From positions 26,536,001 through 26,600,000 of the forward strand of contig OZ231128.1 of assembly GCA_965153355.1 (NCBI GenBank): a stretch of 64,000 bases of DNA. The letters run 5' to 3'. Every line of letters begins with the position of its first letter. Positions within the stretch are counted from its first letter, which is position 1. Source of the stretch: Flaccisagitta enflata (lineage: Eukaryota > Chaetognatha > Sagittoidea > Aphragmophora). Below are positions 26,762 to 41,055 of this stretch, one piece after another. Position numbers and translations under genes: made by a program. Below the pieces are notes generated by a model. That model did not search any database. It saw only the letters and a program-made list of their open reading frames with translations, and was not told the DNA's origin.

Positions 26762-27045
26762 GATGTCATATTTTGTTGTTTCATTTATTTCAAGTTCTTT
26801 AAATATGTCACTATTGGGCAGACAGGAAGTTACGCATGCTAGATAAAATCTTAATCAACTGGTTTTGAGTTATTTGGTAAAAGGGGGGGAAGAGAGGGGG
26901 AGGGGGTGAGTAGGGAAGCAAAATGGGGGGGGGGGTTAAGGGGGCCCCGCGCCCCCAGCCTAGCTTAGGGCCCCGCGCCTTGTTGATCCGGCTTAGCCTT
27001 AGACCATACTTTTATCAACCAACCAAGGATTGCTTTGCTTCTTTG

Positions 27046-27198
27046 ATTTTTAGTTGCGGACACGCAACTCTATAAGAGGCTTTGTCCGTCCGTCGGTCCG
27101 TCGGTCGGTCCGTAACCATCGAGTCGAAAAGTGGGAAAACGCGCATTTCCGCCCCTGCCCACCCGTCCACAACCGATGGCCGTGTATCCGGCCTTGTT
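27046..27198 (+). mobile_element. Complete TTGTT-family copy (reference form)
   Basis: 153 bp. Head hairpin AGTTGCGGACACGCAACT (27052-27069), TATAAGAGGCTTTGTCCG, GTCGGTC tract, GAGTCGAAAAGTGGGAAAAC, CGCCCCTGCCCACCC, third arm GTCCACAAC (27165-27173), 3' hairpin GGCCGTGTATCCGGCC and TTGTT. The head arm is GTTGCGGAC; the third arm keeps the T-to-A partner changes seen in this subtype. Confidence 0.8.
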
Positions 27199-27240
27199 TT
27201 TTCTTTTCTCTATCATTCTTTCCCTCATTGGTTCATTCAC

Positions 27241-27350
27241 CAGCATTCATTCATTCATTCATTCATTCATTCATTCATTCATTCACTCGTTGATTCATTT
27301 TCTCATTCATTCATTAATTTATTCATTCATTCATTCATTCATTCATTTAC
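27241..27350 (+). repeat. (ATTC)n microsatellite
   Basis: Imperfect ATTC units, two blocks, directly 3' of a TTGTT-family copy. Confidence 0.94.
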
Positions 27351-27507
27351 TTATTCCTTCTTTCGGAAAAACCTAAAACTGGAAACAAGAAAGCGTGGTT
27401 TCATTTAATGCATTTTCGCAGAGTTTCAAATTTGTCACAGATTTTGCTATATTTTTTATGTAATCAATGGCTGTAAACTAGTGACAAACATTTTGTTTTT
27501 TGTTTTC

Positions 27508-27727
<220 letters not shown>

Positions 27728-28002
27728 GAAAACGAAAGAAATGGTGGTGGAAATAGAAAATTGCCATAAATCGGTGGTGATTGAAAACCCGAGTCACTCC
27801 CAACAATACCCGCGGCACTTGTTCTTCTTCTTCCTCTGCATGATTTTTTCCTCCTAATCTTTCGACAATTTCACATCCTCCACTTTACTTGTAAATATAA
27901 GTAAAAACGTGTGAAAACACGCATATCAGCCTCAGTTCAGCTGCCCCCCCCCCACAATAACATTGCAACCCCGGGATGCTTTACCTCTTTATCTTCTTCT
28001 TC

Positions 28003-28266
28003 CTTATCTTCTTCTACTTCTTCTTCTTCTTTATCTTCTTCTACTTCTTCTTCTTCTTTATCTTCTTCTACTTCTTCTTCTTCTTCTTCTACTGCTGCTT
28101 CTTCTTCTTCTTCTTCTTCTTCTTCTTCTTCTTCTTCTTCTTCTTCTTCTTTTTCTTCTTCTTCTTCTTCTTCTTCTTCTTCTTCTTCTTCTCTTCTTCT
28201 TCTTCTTCTTCTTCTTCTTCTTCTTCTTCTTCTTCTTTTTCTTCTTCTACTTCTCCTTCTTCTTCC
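28003..28266 (+). repeat. (CTT)n microsatellite
   Basis: Imperfect CTT units with regularly spaced CTA variants at the left. Confidence 0.96.
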
Positions 28267-28269
28267 TCT

Positions 28270-30130
28270 AAATGAATAAATGAATTCAATTTACGAATAA
28301 AGCACAAAATTACAAAATATGCAACTGGATACGCGTGTTTCGACGGATAGCCTAAATTACTTGTTTAAAGGTTTATCTGTTGTTACGTTTATTTTCATTT
28401 GCGTTACGGTATTAAGTATTTTCGTTATTAAATTTAATTTCTAAGAAGTCCGTCAATTCATTTTTTCTTCTTCCTCGCTTTATCTGAAGTTGACGAGTTT
28501 GTTGTTTTTTTATAGAGTCGATCGAATCTGAGATTGTAACAACTTAAAAACTGCAAGCGGTTACAACAAAAGGTGTCGAGAGTTGGATTTTCATCCACCC
28601 CGACCCGGATGTAATTGATGTCTTATTGACAGAGATTTCATATGGATCAATGGGTGGTAAATTCGGTCGATAAAAAAACTGGATGAATGGACAATATTGA
28701 GGGTACATAATGTTAATTAGTGTAATAATTATGATAAATAAAGAAGAATAAGAAGAAGAAGAAGATTGGATGCGTGCATAAAAACTGACTTGCGAAAGTG
28801 CTTCTCTTTTTTCAAAATTGCTGCGGGATCAAAATTCATCTCAATGCAAGGGTTTGATAAAAGGTTTGTTCAAGGTCTTTTATGAATAAATGAAAGCAAT
28901 AGAAATTAGTACCAAGTAAAACAAGGCCGGATACACGGCAATCCAGTCGCGGACGGTTGGGCAGGAACAGTAATGCGAAAATCGCTCGGAATTCAAAAAT
29001 GTGACCGACAGACCGACTGAAGGACGAACCGACCGACCGACACGGCAAGGTGTACCACTCAACTAAAAAAAAAGCCGCACCCTATTTTGAGTTGATGTAT
29101 AACCAAAAAAAATTATTCGAAAATTTTTCTGTCAAAGTCATTTGAAAGATTTTTGAATTTTCTTTCATTCTAGATCAATCCCAGATTTGTATCTCAAACG
29201 GTTTGGGAGCTAGAGCTCTGCAAAGAAAAGCACTATTTTGCTAAAATTAGTTTGGGGTAGCGAAAATTTTATATCATGTCAATTATCATTTCCAGACGGA
29301 AATCCCTTCATAAGCTATTAATAATACTCTTTGTAAAAAAAAATTTAAGCCGTGATCAATTTTCATACAAACTAAACCAATATACTTAAACAATAGCAGT
29401 TTAGAAAAAATTGTTTGCTGCACGGTCTTCTTTTTTCCAGTTCAAAACAGAATCTGTGATTTTCTTTATTTTTATGCTTAACCTACCCTTAAAGAAATGA
29501 TGATTACGGTAACTTATCATCGGAGAAAATCTTAAACAAAAACAGTTTCAGGTAGCATTTTGTCTCCTCTGCAACATATCTCGGAAACTCGTGGGGACCT
29601 CAATTTTGAATACCCGTTCTATCAAGTCAAAGCTGTGTTAGTATCTAAACATCCATAAATGAGGAACATTTCGTTTTTCTTGGCTTTTTTTTCGCGCTGT
29701 AAGGCCACCTGCCCAAAAGGAACAATTGTTTAGATATCTTTTTATTTAAGTTCACTTATATAACTAAAAATTCAATAACAATTTTTGTATATAACTCATG
29801 TTCCGCACAACACATTTAGGCTGTCATTAACGGAACATGGATCCATTTGTATTGGAACCAGGATATATCTACTACTTTGAGAGGTTCCAGTTCCTTCTTT
29901 TTATTTCTTTCTTAGGAACCTGAGAGAATAATTTTGGGATCCTGTTCCAGGTTTGGAACCGGACCCGGTTCTCTCTCTAGCTAATCAAAGTAAGCTCAGT
30001 TTTTTTCAGAGAAAATGTGATTCAGTATATGACACTCAGTGTAATGCTAGGATAGTATGATAATGAGAGAAAAAGGGAGAAAGAAAGAGACACAAAGAGA
30101 GAATGTATTTTTTTCTTTTGTTCAGTTTAA
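28270..30130. other. No gene seen
   Basis: AT-rich with one TTGTT-family copy. GGAACCGGACCCGGTTC at 29955 is palindromic, and a related GGATCCCGGTTCCGGGTCC stands at 30463. Confidence 0.5.
28920..29070 (-). mobile_element. TTGTT-family copy, head decayed
   Basis: Read on minus: a GTCGGTCGGTCGGTTCG tract, GTTCCTGCCCAACCGTCC, third arm GTCCGCGACTGG and 3' GTGTATCCGGCCTTGTT. The head is reduced to AGTTGAGTGG. Confidence 0.65.
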
Positions 30131-30180
30131 TTAATGATGAGCAAAAATAATGCACTAAAAAATGGGGCTCATCAGCCTAC

Positions 30181-30330
30181 ATACACTCTGTCTCTTTCAC
30201 TGTCTCTGTCTCTCTCACTGTCTCTGTCTCTCTCACTGTCTCTGTCTCTCTCTCTGTCTCTCTCTCTGTCTCTCTCTCTCTGTCTCTCTGTCTCTCTGTG
30301 TTTCTCTCTCTCTCTTTCTCTCTCTCTCTC
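30181..30330 (+). repeat. (CT)n with GT interruptions
   Basis: CTCT blocks with regularly repeated CTGTCTCTGTCTCTCT higher-order units. Confidence 0.93.
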
Positions 30331-30972
30331 TCCCCCTTTTTTTTCTACGCTTTTTTTAAGCTAAATCGATACGCCATAAGTCTTTACCGCTCCATAGTGA
30401 ATCATCACCATTCAGAGAAAAACCGCGATTACCTCTACCTAGTAAAAAACCCTCGTTACTCTCGGATCCCGGTTCCGGGTCCGTGTCCGATTAGAACCAT
30501 TTTTTTGAAACTTTACTTTACAAGGGAAAAAAGTTAAATGAACAGGATCCAATGAAAACTAGTTGTAAGATCCCTGACCCTTGAGACAATGATTCCTGAC
30601 CCATTATCAGTATGGAGGAAATAGGGAGGATTGCGTTGTGTTCCGCAAGCAGAAAACGTCAATATCTAACTACAGGATTTGAGCGCTGTGACGGAGCTCA
30701 GGTTCGTTTACTACTAAAATGCATTTTTTCATAGAATTTTTTTCATCTTTTCATTCATTTTATTTTTTCATTTTTTTCATTTTTTCAATAGGGATTGCGA
30801 AACTGAAATAGGCAAAGTTTTTACTCAAACTAATGCCATTTCTAAACGAAAAAAGATAGCAATACCAGATTGGCGCCAAATGAAAGATCTTTTCAAGAGC
30901 TTTCTAATGGTCTAAGATTTTAATTAGTTTTTCTGAAATTTAGCATGACCATTTGTCATTTAAAAGTGCGGC

Positions 30973-31534
30973 TTTTTTGGGCAGCGGCCCCGAAGGGGAC
31001 AAAGTCCTGTAAAACACAGGGGACTTTCGTTCGTCCGTTTGTCCGTCCCCCCCCCCATCAGGCCCCTCAGACCTTCAATCCAGCCTCTCAGGCCTCAAAT
31101 CCAGCCTCTCAGGCCTCAAAACCAACCTCGCAAGCCTCAAATTAGGCTTCTCAGGCCTCAAATCTGGCCTCTCAGGCCTCAAATCAGCTATCTAAGCCTC
31201 AATTTATTGCTCTCAGGCTTCAAATTGGTTCTCTAACCTTTCAAGTCTTAACTTTGATACAGCTCTCTCAAGCCTCAAGTCAGCCCTCTCAAGGTTCAGA
31301 TTGGCATTATCAGGCCTTATATCAACCTTCTTAGACCTCAATTTAGGCTCTTGAAGGACTCTATAGCATCTCATCCACTTCTTCAGGCAGGACGAACTAA
31401 AGTCCCCCTATGTTCTACAGGACTTCGTCCCCTTCGGGGCCGCTGCCCTGCTTCCCCTCACTCCAATTCACAATCACTCAAAGCAGGGCAACGGGTATCG
31501 CTGACCACATATTGCCTTTGGGCGACCTGTTATT
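30973..31534 (+). mobile_element. GGCAGCGG-family element
   Basis: 5' end TTTTTTGGGCAGCGGCCCC and GAAGGGGACAAAGTCCTG. The matching inverted arm (ACAGGACTTCGTCCCCTTCG, GGGCCGCTGCCC) lies not at the end but about 90 bp inside. It is followed by a hairpin TGCCCTGCTT/AAGCAGGGCA and a tail GACCACATATTGCCTTTGGG. The middle is a 20-21-bp repeat of GCCTCTCAGGCCTCAAATC (about 31060-31330). Confidence 0.75.
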
Positions 31535-31801
31535 GAGTCGAGTAGTAGAGTCGCGTGTCCGCGACTAAAAATCCGTCTTCCTCTTATTTTAAGCCGCGTG
31601 ATAAGTGTCATTACAATCGTATATTTTGCGGTCCTTGGTCTTACTGAACCTGCCGAAATAAACTAGTGACCTCAAGCAAGGGCCTACCCGCATGGGACTG
31701 GGGTAGATTTCGACTTAGCCTTAGCAAAAACAAGAGTCTTACAAAAAAGACCGTCGTAATCATTGAAGAAAATAAGTAAAATCCACAGCAAGCTTATATG
31801 G

Positions 31802-31999
31802 AACAAGACCGGATACACGGCTACCGAAGTCGCGTGCGGGTGAGCAGAGGCCATATTTGATGTCACTAGACCTTATGGGCAGGAACAGTGAGGTCCAAAA
31901 ATAAAAATCATAAAAAAGTAAATTGTGACCGACCGACCCACCGACTGACGGACAACGCGGAGTGTAGACTGTAGAGTCGCATGCACGTGACTAAAAAAA
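31802..31999 (-). mobile_element. TTGTT-family copy
   Basis: Head on minus AGTCACGTGCATGCGACT (31975-31992). The third arm CCGCACGCGACTTCGG is followed by TAGCCGTGTATCCGG and TCTTGTT. Confidence 0.65.
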
Positions 32000-32658
32000 G
32001 TATTAAAAAAAAAGATATGAGGAAAAATAAACCCGGTCCTACGCCTGGTAATGCCAATTTTTCCAGCACATCACACTTTTGGTCATTAACTTTGACTATA
32101 GAAGCTTTGTCTGTTCTTCCGTCCGTCTCTCCATCTACCCATCCCTCGGTTTATCCCTTAGTCCATTCACCATTCGTCAATCCATAACTCATGATTCCAG
32201 AAGTGTGAAAAGAACTAAATCCCAGCTTTGAGGCTCAAATCCCGACTTCAAGCCCCCCAATCCTAGCTCTTAAGACGCAAATTGAGGCCCCGCACGCACA
32301 GACAATTGCCTCCTTCAGGGCCGAATTAGGGGGCATTGTAGCGCTTAAGTTGACACTTTTTACTACAGTTGAACCCTGCTCCAACGAATCCACTTTTAAC
32401 TGAACTCCGCCTATAACATACGACGGAGAATTTATGAAGGAAAATGAAGTGTTTCACAATACTTTTTGCATCATTATCAGGACAATAATGAAGCTGGAAT
32501 GCTTTTAGTGGACAAATTGTGTCTAAGGATACTTGGTGCATACATTTTTATCATATTCTGACTTAAAATGCAATTTGAACCATGCGATTCATATGAGAAC
32601 AAGCAAGAAAATGATGATTTTTAGGGATTTTCTGCTTACACTTTTTTTCATTTTTTGA

Positions 32659-32799
32659 GGTTGAAATTCTAAGAAAGCCAAATACAGGGAAATTTTGCAT
32701 TTTGAAAAACATAGTTCTCTCTGTAATCGATTTGGGAAGAGAACTATGTTCTTTGTTTTTTCATTTTTTTATTTCCTATGCAAATTTAGAATTTCAACC
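32659..32799. repeat. Bipartite hairpin repeat, copy 2
   Basis: Outer arms GGTTGAAATTCTAA and TTAGAATTTCAACC; inner arms AACATAGTTCTC (32708-32719) and GAGAACTATGTT (32739-32750). Same spacers as copy 1, different arm sequence. Confidence 0.75.
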
Positions 32800-33089
32800 A
32801 GCCCCCTGTCAGTGACAAAAAATAAAATAAGTACAAATTTTCAAAGTAATTTTTTTGGTAACATTGGCTAAACTTGGTCCTTTTGCTGAATCAATGCAAA
32901 TTTTTCTTTTAAATACTATATCTGAGCCATCTCAATCATATTTATTCATTTTTTTTGCATTTTCATTAATACATTTTTTGTATTTTGATCTTCTTTGAAA
33001 CACAATTGTTGCCTTCGGAGGGAGGCCGTCATACATACTTTTAGGCTGTAATCATTTCTCTCTTACATTGGTTCTAACGGAATGATGTC

Positions 33090-33995
33090 TATTGCAGAAA
33101 AATGAAACAAGACCCAAGTCATGTGCAGATGGGCAGGGGCAGTGATAAACAGGTCGTCCAAAGGCAATATGTAATCGGTGATATCCGTAAGTATTGGTCA
33201 CTTTTCATCAAGTTTTTGTTTTCAGTCACTGCAAATCTTTTTATTTGTCAGATCAAATTAGGGACAATTGTATGTATTGATGGCACTGAAAATCAGAGAA
33301 AAATATGACTGAGCCAAATGTGCTAGATGAGCTAAAATGCTGAAAATCATTCGAGCAGACAACCAGCTATGCTCACTGACAGGCTTTCTTGTAATTGCAT
33401 GCTCACATCAAAACATTTAATCATTTATCCCATTAAAAAAAAGACAGAAAAAAAAGATTGAGCTAAATGAGCTAAATAAGCTAGAATACTCAAAAACACC
33501 CTCACAGATGAGCAGCTCTGCTCACTGACATGCTTTCTTGTATTTGCATGCTCAAACATGTATCAAATCATTTATTTATTTATCACATTTTAAATCAGAA
33601 AAACAGACTGAGCTAAATAAGCTAAAATGCTCAAAAACACCCTCACAGATAAGCAGTTTTGCTCATAAACATGTTTTCTTGTATTTGCATGCTCAAACAA
33701 ACTTAAATACCCTCCGTTATTGATCTTACTGAAAATCATAAAAAATCGAAAAAAATTCAATTTGAATTTTTTGTAAATAAATCTTTAAAAATTCACAACG
33801 CGAAAAATATTTGCCGTAGAGCATTCTGCTTGGCGCCAAATGAAAGAGAATTAACAAATTTACTTACCCTATCAATTTCATTGGAGGCCTCATTTGCTCG
33901 GTAGAGATACCCAACTTCCGCATAAGAAAATGAAAACCATGTTTCTCTCGAATATGTCAAAAAGTCGAAGACTGACTTCGACTTTTTTCCCGATG
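33090..33995 (-). mobile_element. Diverged GTCGAA-family element with 150-bp tandem units
   Basis: The right end is AAAAAGTCGAAGACTGACTT then CGACTTTTTTCCC. Before it comes GAGCATTCTGCTTGGCGCCA, homologous to copies 1-3. Three tandem units of about 150 bp (ACTGAGCTAAATGAGCTAAA at 33309, 33459, 33608) fill the left half. The left end is not clear. Confidence 0.65.
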
Positions 33996-34013
33996 ATTGT
34001 TAATTGGAGAGAG

Positions 34014-34222
34014 AGGAAGCAGGGCAGTGCGGCGGCCCCAAAAGGGGACGAAGTCCTGTAGAACACATTGCGACTTTCATTTGTCTGTCCGCCTGTCTGT
34101 CTGTTCGTCCAACTCCCCCCCATGCCCTCTCAGGCCTGAAATCTGCCCTCTCAGATGGACAAATGGAAGTCCCCGTGTGTTCTACAGGACTTCGGCCCCC
34201 TTGGGGCCGCTGCCAAAAAAGG
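34014..34222 (-). mobile_element. Short GGCAGCGG-family element
   Basis: The 5' end at the right (GGACTTCGGCCCCCTTGGGG, CCGCTGCC then AAAAAA) and the inner arm at the left (GGCCCCAAAAGGGGACGAAG) enclose only 1-2 internal units. The far 3' tail is missing. Confidence 0.7.
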
Positions 34223-34259
34223 CTAACCAAGCATTTGAGTAGGAGCAGTACAGCAGAAA

Positions 34260-35506
<1,247 letters not shown>

Positions 35507-35855
35507 TTGAAATGGACTCAATTTTTATTCTGAGCAGCTTTTTGTGAGCTGGTTTGGTTTATTTCAGTATCTGTGCATCATAACAAAGAGTTTTAGCCAT
35601 AAGAATCGGGTTGATGAAGAGAAAAAACCGCGCCAAAATGACATGTACTTTACTTTTTTTTGCCTTTGATTTTCAGTTTGATCCATAATGATTTCAGAGG
35701 TTTTATCACATCAAAATCCAGTTGGTGCTTCATTTTTCATCATAGACATCGAGGAACTCAAATATAGAAATGAAAAAAGCAAACAGCATGGGTAGAACAA
35801 TGCCCGATCGCTTGTGGCAATGCAATTACTCTATCATCTTTACTTCAAAACATCC

Positions 35856-37148
35856 TTTTTAGTCGCGTGCACGCGACTCTATAACCCGCTCTGTCGGTCC
35901 GTCCGTTGGTCGGTCGGTCCGTAACACTTAGCTTTTTTGTATCGTATATAGTCATTTGAGGTCATCTTAAGTCATTTAAAGTCATTTTTAGTCATTCTAA
36001 GTCATTCTAAGTTATTCTAAGTCATTCTAAGTCATGCTAAGTCACTTTTTTACAATTGCAATTTTTGTCATTTTTTGTCATCTTACATCATTTTAGGTCA
36101 TTTTAAGTCATTCTTAGTCATTCTGAGTCACTATAAGTCATTCTGAGTCACTATAAGTCATTCCAAGTTCATAGCGCTAAGCTTTTTTTGCAGTTTTACA
36201 TTGTTATTAGTCTGGCTTAGATCTGGTTTAAGTTTGGATAAGGTCTGGTATAAGTCTGGTTAAGGTCTGGTTTAGGTCTGGTTTAAGTCTGGTTTAAGTC
36301 TGGTCTAAGTCTGGTCTAAGTCTGGTCTAAGTCTGGTCTAAGTCTGGTCTAAGTCTGGTCTAAGTCTGGTCTAAGTCTGGTCTATGTCTGGTCTAGGTCT
36401 GGTCTAAGTCTGGTCTAAGTCCGGTCTAAGTCCGGTCTAAGTCCGGTCTAAGTCCGGTCTAAGTCCGGTCTAAGTCTGGTCTAAGTCTGGTCTAAGTCTG
36501 GTCTAAGTCTGGTCTAAGTCTGGTCTAAGTCTGGTCTAAGTCTGGTCTAAGTCTGGTCTAAGTCTGGTCTAAGTCTGGTCTAAGTCTGGTCTAAGTCTGG
36601 TCTAAGTCTGGTCTAAGTCTGGTCTAAGTCTGTTCTAAGTCTGTTCTAAGTCTGGTCTAAGTCTGGTCTAAGTCTGTTCTAAGTCTGTTCTAAGTCTGGT
36701 CTAAGTCTGGTCTAAGTCTGGTCTAAGTCTGGTCTAAGTCTGGTCTAAGTCTGGTCTAAGTCTGGTCTAAGTCTGGTCTTAGTCTGGTCTTAGTCTGGTC
36801 TAAGTCTGGTCTTAGTCTGGTCTTAGTCTGGTCTTAGTCTGGTCTAAGTCAGGTCTAAGTCAGGTCTAAGTCAGGTCTAAGTCAGGTCTAAGTCAGGTCT
36901 AAGTCAGGTATAAGTCAGGTCTAAGTCAGGTCTAAGTCAGATCTAAGTCAGGTCTAAGTCAGGTCTAAGTCAGGTCTAAGTCCGGTCTAAGTCTGGTCTA
37001 GGTCTGGTCTAGGTCTGGTCTAAGGCTGGTCTAAGGCTGGTCTAAGGCTGGTCTAAGGCTGGTCTAGGTCTATAAAGTGATACAATAAGGAGTCAGGTCA
37101 ATTCAGTTATCTTTGTCCCGCACGCGACTTAAAGGTGTTGGCCTTGTT
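35856..37148 (+). mobile_element. TTGTT-family copy swollen by an 11-bp minisatellite
   Basis: Head hairpin AGTCGCGTGCACGCGACT (35861-35878), then CTCTATAACCCGCTCTGTCG and a GTCGGTCGGTCC tract. The body holds two tandem arrays. The third arm GCACGCGACT (37120-37129) leads into 3' AAGGTGTTGGCCTTGTT. At 1293 bp it is 6-8 times the usual length. The copy at 57490-57677 has the same ends without the large array. Confidence 0.8.
36200..37077 (+). repeat. 11-bp minisatellite, about 80 units
   Basis: Tandem units of AAGTCTGGTCT. Blocks of variants are grouped: TCCGG around 36420-36475, TGTTCT around 36625-36680, TCTTAG around 36775-36840, TCAGG around 36845-36975, and AAGGCTGG at the right end. The block order points to local expansion from mutated units. 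A related 10-bp unit (AAGTCATTCT) fills 35945-36170. Confidence 0.9.
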
Positions 37149-37979
37149 TTCCTCTTACTGTTTTTTGAAATTCTGATTCATGCACCTTCATTTTAATGTA
37201 ACTTCTAAACAAATAAAGCTACTGATGTGGGATTGCGCTCAAAATAAAGCCCTCGAAAAAAGCTTCAATTTGGTCTCTGATAAATCATGTCCAAAGTGAC
37301 CCAAAGGTGCAAAAATTACCTATAGAAAAACTTGCGTTTTTTTTTAATTCGCGTAGTACAAAATTTTATGATAATTTTTCAACCCTTTTACCTGTCAGCC
37401 CCTCAGGGCCATTTCCCCTCTCACTACCATAACCTGACATATACCAAATCAAGGGCGATGGGTACCACTGACCATTTCATCTAACACTTTTTTTTATTAT
37501 TATCCTTTCTTTCTTCCTCCCTCCGTTTCTTTCTTTCACTCTTCCATTTTTGCATTCTTCTTTCTGTCTTCCTTTGTTTCTCCCTTTGCTTGTTTTGTTT
37601 GTTTATTTCTTTTGTTTCTATTTTTTTCTTTCTTTCCTTGACGGGATAAAGAAGCTCAATCAGCAACACATTTCAGTATCTTTGTTGGAATGCACTCATA
37701 TCTAATCTCATTATAAATCACGCATCCACGTACTTTTACACACACACACGCATGCATCAAAGTTACTTGCATTTCAATTCAAATTGGTCTTCTACTACAC
37801 ATGAACAAAACAACGCTATCAAGCAAAATAAGGAAAGGGCAGACTGACAGACTGACATATAAACTGACATGAGCTCTAATAGACATTCGGAGACGGTGGA
37901 CACATGTAAAAACGCTTGTTTATGGTGAAAGGTGAAGCACGTGAATAAAAAAAAATTGTAAGAGAAAAAGAGAAAGAGA

Positions 37980-38035
<56 letters not shown>

Positions 38036-38347
38036 AAAGTGTAAACTCTTTTTTCCTAATCCACTATAGGCCGAGTGCCAAGGAGTGACGTTTTTTTCCA
38101 TTCCACTCATGGCCGAACCATGAAATGAGGGCAGTGAGCTCCCAATTAACTCAAGGCCGATTCGGCCTTGAGTGTTTGAAGTACTAACTCTAGTACGAAA
38201 TTCGGACTTTAGATACCTCCTCCTTAAAATTGAGCATTTGTTGATTTTTTTTTCAGAAAACCGCATTTAAAAAACAATTGTTCAAATTCTTCCAAGCTTC
38301 CGAGAGGCATATGGATTTTCTATATCTATATATATCTTACCAATAAA
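37149..38347. other. No gene seen
   Basis: AT-rich, a pyrimidine-rich tract at 37490-37640 and a GA tract at 37985-38034. CAAGGCCGATTCGGCCTTG at 38153 is a near-perfect palindrome related to GACTTGAGTGG motifs at 24.25-24.34 kb. Confidence 0.5.
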
Positions 38348-39298
<951 letters not shown>

Positions 39299-39819
39299 AG
39301 AACATTAAAGAGATGTCAAACATTTCTGAGAGGCGCCACCTCTCGCCTCTACAATTTGAATGCCTGCTAAAAAGGAAATACTGTCATTTAATTTCATTTT
39401 TTTAAATGGTCTCTTTTGGAGGATGTTTTTGGTCCAATAACATCTATAGCCTGGAATGATTTTTCTCATATCCAATCATTTAAAACATTATTCTTCAATC
39501 ATGAAAATGTTTTTAATAAGAGGAGGGTCTTATGCAATTTTATTATTACGTTTTCTAGGGAGTAATACTTAATGAGGAGAAACGGAGACAGATAGAGAAA
39601 GAAGCAATTAGCTACAGAAAAATGAAGATTACTTTGAATATCTTTTCAACTTTTTTTCTGATTCAAAACAGTTATTTCAAATTCCACTGAAGCTCAAATT
39701 ACAACTTTTCAATTCCACTGAAGCATTAAAGTCGTGCTTCAGTGGATATGGTTGTCACTTAAGCACGAATAAAAGGATGTCCCCACTCAATGATCTTTCA
39801 ATTCTTCTTCATCTTAATC

Positions 39820-40132
<313 letters not shown>

Positions 40133-40649
40133 TAGTGGAGTAGGACAGCAGATGGTCACTGCAAATCCGGACCAAAGCGTGAATTTTTTTTTACATAGTC
40201 CTCATGATGTATATGAAAGATTCAGAAGGGGTGCCCTCATATACGGGCCCTTCGGGGGTCCCTAGGGGCCCCCAAAAAAGCCCATTGAGAAAAATTTTTT
40301 CAAAAAAGTGTCTTCGAAAGGGGGGTCAAAACAATAGGAAATTACTTAATTTGCCTAGATCCAAGGTCCTGTAGACAAAAATTTTTTTTTCAAAAACTAA
40401 GAAATTTTTGGGTCGGGTTCCCCCAAATTTATCCGAAAATTATTTCGAAAAAAAAGTTCTCTGAAAGGGGGGTCAAATCAACTGGAAATGATCTAATTTG
40501 CCAAGATACAAAGCCCTGGAAACAACTTTTTTTCAAACTTGGCTGTTTTTTTTTGTGCCGGATGGATGGACCAATGGACGGACCAACGGACAGGCCAACA
40601 GACTGACAAAACGGGATGTAGACTCGCTTGCACGTGACTTCACACATTA

Positions 40650-41055
40650 TAATCAGGTTTTTATTGAGACTTAAGTGAATCATATCTGTAATAAAATGGT
40701 CAAATTAAAGACAAAGTGTACAGAAAATCCACAGCAAACACAGCAAACACTTCAATGAATCTTGTCAAACAAAGTTTCTCCAGGTAGCAATACCTCATTC
40801 ACTAGAAAAGGGGGGGCGGGATTGGGCCCTAAGAAGACTAAGCAATCTGCTTTCATCTTTTAAAGAAATCATTTATCCTTTTTTTTTACACATAATTAGC
40901 TTTTTATTGAGACTTAAGTGGATCATATTTGTAATGAAATGGTCAAAATAAAGATACATTGTACAGCAAATCCACAACAAACACAGCAAACACTTCAATG
41001 AATCTTGTCAAACAAAGTCTCTCCAGGTAGCAATACTTCATTCACTAGCATCTGT
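40650..41055. repeat. Direct repeat inside the composite element
   Basis: About 160 bp beginning TTTTTATTGAGACTTAAGTG at 40660 recurs at about 40902-41050, including AACACTTCAATGAATCTTGT and CTCCAGGTAGCAATAC. The copies differ at scattered bases. They lie just 3' of the decayed gene and may be its former untranslated end, duplicated. Confidence 0.6.

Noticed and set aside
36200-37077. CRISPR-like regular repeat
   Set aside because: The units are contiguous 11-mers without spacers, in a eukaryotic genome; this is a minisatellite.
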